Source of the DNA: Pseudomonas poae
GTDB lineage: Bacteria > Pseudomonadota > Gammaproteobacteria > Pseudomonadales > Pseudomonadaceae
Assembly: GCF_001439785.1 (NCBI RefSeq)
Contig: NZ_JYLI01000003.1
Span: 339,054 to 403,053, forward strand
Reading direction: 5' to 3'
Length of the DNA stretch: 64,000 nt
In this document: in pieces, positions 60,800 through 64,000 of the stretch
Layout of the letters: each line of letters begins with the position of its first letter
Numbering within the stretch: the first letter of the stretch is position 1
Position numbers and translations under genes: made by a program
Notes under the pieces: generated by a model
Databases searched by the model: none
The model's input: the letters and a program-made list of their open reading frames with translations, nothing else
What the model was told of the DNA's origin: nothing

Positions 60800-61318
60800 T
60801 TAAGGCGTAGTCGTCGATGCGTCTTGAGTAATAATTAAATTCACGGTGCCCGAGTATCGGCCCGCAACGCTCAGTTTTCCCTGAGTCGCTTGACTTATTT
60901 TGAGATCTTGAGCTTGAGAGGCGCCATCATTATCCCAAATTAAATCACTCGGCTTAATCGTCAGGTCCTTAGCAGCATCCAGCTGGGTGCCCATGAAGCT
61001 GACAGCGAGTGGTACCACAGGCGCGGAAGAGTTGGTGGTGTTAGCCAATTGTGGCTTGGAGCCTAGACGCATCAACAGATTTTTTGAGGTGTCATTGGTA
61101 TATAGTTTGGTTCGAATAATATAGTCTTTTAGTCCCGTTGTTGGCAGGTAGCTCATTTCCAATGTTTTTGGAATCGCATTACCATCGGCCTGCATAAATC
61201 CAAGCGTGGTATCTACATCAGCAGTGACGACTATGTCTGTTTCATATGCATTTGCTGTGGATGCCAGCAAGCCAGATGCAACAAGCGTAAGCGGGAGTAG
61301 CAGAAGTGATTTCTTCAT
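60800..61318 (-). CDS. CS1/CblA-type major fimbrial subunit
   Basis: A 172-residue pilin of the CS1/CFA/I alpha family: signal peptide MKKSLLLLPLTLVASGLLASTANA, mature start YETDIVVTADVDTTLGFMQADG (the donor-strand region), then LPTTGLKDYIIRTKLYTND and a C-terminal GRYSGTVNLIITQD. It has no cysteines in the mature part, as usual for this class. ATG 61318 is chosen because AGGAT lies at reasonable distance and the codon begins the charged signal sequence; an upstream ATG (61327) is too close to that site. It is the shaft protein and is placed between chaperone and usher genes. Confidence 0.92.
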   Translation of the reverse strand: MKKSLLLLPLTLVASGLLASTANAYETDIVVTADVDTTLGFMQADGNAIPKTLEMSYLPTTGLKDYIIRTKLYTNDTSKNLLMRLGSKPQLANTTNSSAPVVPLAVSFMGTQLDAAKDLTIKPSDLIWDNDGASQAQDLKISQATQGKLSVAGRYSGTVNLIITQDASTTTP

Positions 61319-61390
61319 GATGCTCATTATCCTAGGATAAACTATTTAAGATGACCATTTTCTAGCAGGCAATGGCAGGCGCTGATCAGA

Positions 61391-62104
61391 CTAGAAATCC
61401 CAGTGTTGTGATTTCAAGTCGGAATCTTGAGTTTGATAGTTAACAACAATAGACTTCACGCCTGTCGTTTCTTTGGGTATTTGCAGAGACAGTCCGGGGA
61501 ACACACTTTTTTCGATCATGGTTTTTTTGCAAGTGCTTTGTGTCGCTCCCGAACACACTGAGATATCTTTAATCCATACATGAACATTACCCGTGTTTTC
61601 GATAATCTTATTTTTAATGTCTACACCTAGTTTGACTTCAGGATCTTGTGGTTTGCTGTAAACCAATACTCCCCATGTCAGGCTGATGCCCACACTGGCA
61701 CCATCCTCAGTAGTCACCTGAGCGTCATCCGAGTTTGCGGCCACAGGTTCAACATACACGCGATACAGTAGTTCTTTGCTCGGACTTGAAAGACTGCGCA
61801 ACCGAACAGTATGCTCTCCTCCAGGTGGCAAAATAATTTTTTGCGGCGACGCTATAATTCCGTTTCCGCTGAGAATCGAAACGTTAACTTCTTTTTCCTC
61901 CGGGGTTGCCGGATTCAATACCTGTTTTACATAAATTTTTAGATATTGAACTTTGTCTGACTTAGAGTAGACTTTAAACTGATTCTTACTAGGGTTGACG
62001 TCGTTCATGGTTATGGACATCGGGTATACCATAACATTCGCGTTCGCCAAGCCTGAAAAAAATACAAAAAAAAGCAGGCAGTAAATCCTGTTCACTAGCT
62101 TCAT
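61391..62104 (-). CDS. Alpha-fimbrial (CfaA/CblB-type) periplasmic chaperone
   Basis: A 237-residue chaperone, first gene of the fimbrial operon. A signal peptide (ends LANAN) is followed by VMVYPMSITMNDVNPSKNQFKVYSKSDKVQYLKIYVKQVL, the typical first domain, and by IIASPQKIILPPGGEHTVRLRSL, whose basic residues hold the subunit C-terminus. Domain 2 has GNVHVWIKDISVC and STCKKTMIEKSVFPGLSLQIP with a cysteine pair. It precedes the pilin gene by about 70 bp. The 240 bp upstream hold two inverted-repeat sites. Confidence 0.9.
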   Translation of the reverse strand: MKLVNRIYCLLFFVFFSGLANANVMVYPMSITMNDVNPSKNQFKVYSKSDKVQYLKIYVKQVLNPATPEEKEVNVSILSGNGIIASPQKIILPPGGEHTVRLRSLSSPSKELLYRVYVEPVAANSDDAQVTTEDGASVGISLTWGVLVYSKPQDPEVKLGVDIKNKIIENTGNVHVWIKDISVCSGATQSTCKKTMIEKSVFPGLSLQIPKETTGVKSIVVNYQTQDSDLKSQHWDF

Positions 62105-62158
62105 ATATTAAGCGCCTGTAAAAATTAATTACGGATAAAGTTTGTGTCTGTTTAAGAG

Positions 62159-62207
62159 CTGACAATTCTGTTTAAATTATTGTCAGAAATAACCCGGAAA
62201 ATTCTGG
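62159..62207 (-). promoter_or_regulatory. Operator-like region upstream of the alpha-fimbrial operon
   Basis: Two elements lie side by side. CTGACAAT (62159-62166) and ATTGTCAG (62179-62186) are perfect inverted repeats with centres 20 bases apart, about two helical turns. Next to them lies AACCCGGAAAATTCTGG (62191-62207), identical to the site before the adhesin gene. They sit 55-100 bases before the chaperone start, a normal promoter distance. The RcsB-like regulator at 49906 is the obvious candidate protein; binding is inferred. Confidence 0.6.
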
Positions 62208-62406
62208 TTTTTGCTTGATTGCACACCTACTGCTCATGTCTAGGTGACAGGCGTTGGAAGGTCTAACCCAGGAGCTCGGCGTCGGAGAGCCATCTACATG
62301 AATCTTTAGAGTTGCTCAAGGGCTGATTTGTAGGGATCTAATGATGAATCGCCCCGGGTTTCGTAGACACCTCCATGCCTTAAAATGAGGCCAATCAGGA
62401 GGTGCC

Positions 62407-62685
62407 ATGAGCAACCCGCGTTATCCCGAAGAATTCAAAATCCAAGCAGTCAATCAAGTGACCGAAAAGAAGCTGCCTGTCGCTGAGGTAGCGGCCCGTC
62501 TCGGCGTGTCGACGCATAGCCTCTATGCCTGGATAAAGCGCTACAGCAAACCTCAAGAAGAACGGCAGCAGGATGATGATCAGCACGCTGAGCTACGTCG
62601 TCTGCGAGCGGAACTCAAGCGCGTCACTGAAGAGCGAGACATATTAAAAAAGGCCGCCGCGTACTTTGCCAAGGAGTGCGGCTGA
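62407..62685 (+). CDS. IS3-family OrfA (transposase HTH subunit)
   Basis: A 92-residue protein with the IS3 OrfA HTH (EEFKIQAVNQVTEKKLPVAEVAARLGVSTHSLYAWIKRY) and a C-terminal leucine-zipper segment (LRRLRAELKRVTEERDILKKAAAYF). CAGGAGG lies five bases before the ATG. The A6G run inside the ILKKAAA codons allows -1 frameshifting to make an OrfAB fusion, though the orfB frame here carries a stop. Confidence 0.92.
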   Translation: MSNPRYPEEFKIQAVNQVTEKKLPVAEVAARLGVSTHSLYAWIKRYSKPQEERQQDDDQHAELRRLRAELKRVTEERDILKKAAAYFAKECG

Positions 62686-63557
62686 AGTACGCCTTTATCA
62701 AGCAGCGCGCGGGCGACTATTCGATTCGACGGCTTTGCCTGACGCTGAAAGTCCATCCCAGCGGTTATTACGCCTGGCTGTCTGAGCCGCAATCTGTACG
62801 CGCCAAAGACGACCAGCGACTGCTGGGTTTGATCAAGCATTCCTGACTGGAGAGCGGCAGCGTTTATGGCTATCGCAAAATCCACGACGATCTGCGCGAG
62901 GTCGGCGAGGATTGTGGTCGTCATCGTGTGGCGAGGCTGATGCGTCTTGAAGGTCTGCGTTCTCAGACAGGCTATCGGCGCCGCCCTGGAAAGTACGGCG
63001 GCAAGCCAGCGTTCGTCTCACCCAATTTGCTGAAGCGCCAGTTCGATGTTGTGGAACCCAACAAGGTTTGGGTAACCGACATCACGTACATTCGTACGTA
63101 TGAAGGCTGGTTGTATTTGGCGGTGGTACTGGATCTGTTTTCTCGGCAGGTCGTTGGCTGGTCAATGAAGTCGCAGATGACCAGTGATTTGGCTATTGAT
63201 GCGTTGTTGATGGCGGTTTGGAGGCGTAAACCGAAGCAAGAGGTGATGGTTCATTCCGACCAAGGCAGCCAGTACAGCAGCTCCGATTGGCGCAGCTTTT
63301 TGAAGGCAGACAATTTGGTTGCCAGCATGAGTCGCCGAGGCAACTGTCATGACAACGCCGTGGCCGAGAGCTTTTTCCAGCTTCTGAAACGGGAACGGAT
63401 CAAGCGAAAAATCTACACCACGCGGGAAGATGCTCGGAGTGATGTGTTTGATTACATCGAGATGTTCTACAACGTAAAACGCCGCCATGGTTTCAACAAT
63501 CAGCTGTCACCGGTAGAGTTTGAAAAGCGTTACGCAATGAGCTTGCAAGGTGTCTAG
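62682..63557 (+). pseudogene. IS3-family OrfB with in-frame TGA
   Basis: The frame encodes LKYAFIKQRAGDYSIRRLC, then LLGLIKHS, a TGA stop at 62844-62846, and continues LESGSVYGYRKIHDDLRE. Most relatives have tryptophan (TGG) here. Downstream the catalytic core is complete: VWVTDITYIRT (Asp), MVHSDQGSQYSS (Asp) and DNAVAESFFQLLKRE (Glu). The rest of the frame is undamaged, so the nonsense mutation is probably recent. A restart at 62928 would lack the N-terminal part. Confidence 0.85.
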
Positions 63558-63585
63558 AGAATCCGGGGCGATTCATATCGCCTAG

Positions 63586-63787
63586 ATTATGAACGTGTGT
63601 TTGCTGGCCGCTTACCGTATTTCGCAGCTTGAAAACAGAATGGATACCGACCGTGGGCTATCGAACTGCGCAGGAAGCACAGCGCGATATCAGCCATTTT
63701 TTGATGCACTGCTACAACTGGATTCAGCCTCATCAATTCAACGATGGGTTGGCACCAGCGCAGGCCGAGGAAAAACTTAACGTGTAA
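63586..63787 (+). pseudogene. Fragment of an IS3-type transposase (C-terminal end)
   Basis: The codons LTVFRSLKTEWIPTVGYRTAQEAQRDISHFLMHCYNWIQPHQFNDGLAPAQ, in segments, up to the TAA at 63785 are the last third of an IS3-type OrfB. The usual ERVFRSLKTEW is broken by extra bases: GATTATGAACGTGTGTTT at 63590-63607 matches the preceding codons but in another frame. The rest of the transposase is missing, cut by the IS element to the left. Confidence 0.75.
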
Positions 63788-64000
63788 GCGTCTGCCGAAC
63801 CCGTCTTGAACAACTGGATTAGAATTCCGGTGTACCTATTTCCGAATTTCCGTTGAGGTCGCTGGGTAGGCTCTGTAGTGGTCAACTAATCCCGGACACG
63901 ACGTTAAGTTTTTCCTCGGCCCGCGCTGGGGCCAACCCATCGTTGAATTGATGAGGCCTAATCCAGTTATAGCGATGCATCAAAAAATGGCTGATATCGC
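63684..64000. repeat. Inverted pair of transposase ends
   Basis: About 100 bp at 63684-63786 and the reverse complement at 63898-64000 are some 90 percent alike by eye, separated by about 110 bp. They are the facing 3' ends of two copies of one IS. The spacer holds IS-end-like sequence (GTAGTGGTCAACTAATCC). Confidence 0.8.
63882..64000 (-). CDS. IS3-type transposase C-terminus, runs off window edge
   Basis: Read on the minus strand from the window edge the codons give DISHFLMHRYNWIRPHQF, then NDGLAPARAEEKLNVVSGIS and a TGA at 63882-63884. It is the intact end of the same transposase type as the fragment at 63586-63787, in opposite orientation. Whether the full gene is present lies outside the window. 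Confidence 0.8.
   Translation of the reverse strand, partial: DISHFLMHRYNWIRPHQFNDGLAPARAEEKLNVVSGIS

Larger units (their letters stand above)
62345..63575 (+). mobile_element. IS3-family insertion sequence with defective orfB
   Basis: A 1.23-kb element bounded by TGAATCGCCCCGG at 62345 and its inverted copy CCGGGGCGATTCA ending at 63575. Inside are orfA and, in the -1 frame, orfB. The slippery A6G (62646-62652) in orfA is the usual frameshift site. No clear target duplication flanks the element. It lies directly upstream of the fimbrial chaperone promoter region, in the opposite orientation. Confidence 0.88.

Overview
The window looks like a chromosome segment of a fluorescent-group Pseudomonas. 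The left 30 kb is GC-rich and carries typical Pseudomonas core modules: an AapJQMP amino-acid ABC transporter behind a sigma-54-type promoter, the homogentisate operon hmgA-fahA-maiA with a divergent IclR regulator, REPIN-like palindromic repeats, a SirB1-family gene, a Leu/Val-dehydrogenase-family gene and a YebG-family gene. The right 34 kb is visibly different. It is mostly AT-rich, full of insertion-sequence fragments and surface-structure genes, and reads as an accessory island.

Region by region. 1-5.2 kb: esterase (cut by the window edge) and aapJQMP. 5.3-6.5 kb: a CynX/NimT-type MFS exporter. 6.5-15.2 kb: a chaperone-usher fimbrial cluster on the minus strand with seven DUF1120 proteins, one of them two-domain and probably the tip. 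15.5-17.2 kb: two signalling genes facing it, a free-standing REC-HPt protein and an RcsB-like response regulator. 17.3-30.1 kb: SnoaL-like protein, GIY-YIG protein, GST, TonB receptor, a DacB-type PBP, the homogentisate operon, SirB1-like protein, dehydrogenase and a yebG that has lost its N-terminal codons.

30.2-42.4 kb: the island starts with a tightly overlapping four-gene recombinase module (three tyrosine recombinases and one small coiled-coil/zinc-motif protein). This resembles Gamma-Mobile-Trio or Tn554-type mobilisation modules. An IS3-family element sits at the end of its last gene and supplies that gene's stop codon. Beyond it lie an IS1182-type transposase remnant, an unknown 203-aa protein, a DUF1460 amidase-like lipoprotein and a few small orphan ORFs.

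42.4-49.2 kb: a two-partner secretion pair, TpsB and a 1662-aa TpsA with seven nearly identical YDG-type repeats. 49.9-55.7 kb: an RcsB-like regulator, a BvgS-like hybrid kinase whose start codon overlaps the regulator's on the opposite strand, and an EAL protein. 55.9-62.1 kb: a CFA/I-Cbl-type (alpha) fimbrial operon (chaperone, major pilin, usher, tip adhesin) in which an IS66 remnant separates the adhesin from the usher. 62.3-64 kb: an IS3-family element with a nonsense codon in orfB, then two inverted fragments of another IS3-type transposase.

How it may fit together. Both fimbrial loci sit next to an RcsB-like regulator. The second locus keeps a complete kinase phosphorelay and a c-di-GMP phosphodiesterase, while the first keeps only the REC-HPt tail of such a relay. 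A near-palindromic motif (CCRGAAWWTTCTGG) precedes both transcription units of the second locus and recurs as a perfect palindrome in the island cargo. A different 12-bp motif precedes two DUF1120 transcription units in the first locus. The window therefore suggests a surface-adhesion arsenal under paralogous phosphorelays, partly acquired by recombinase-driven transfer.
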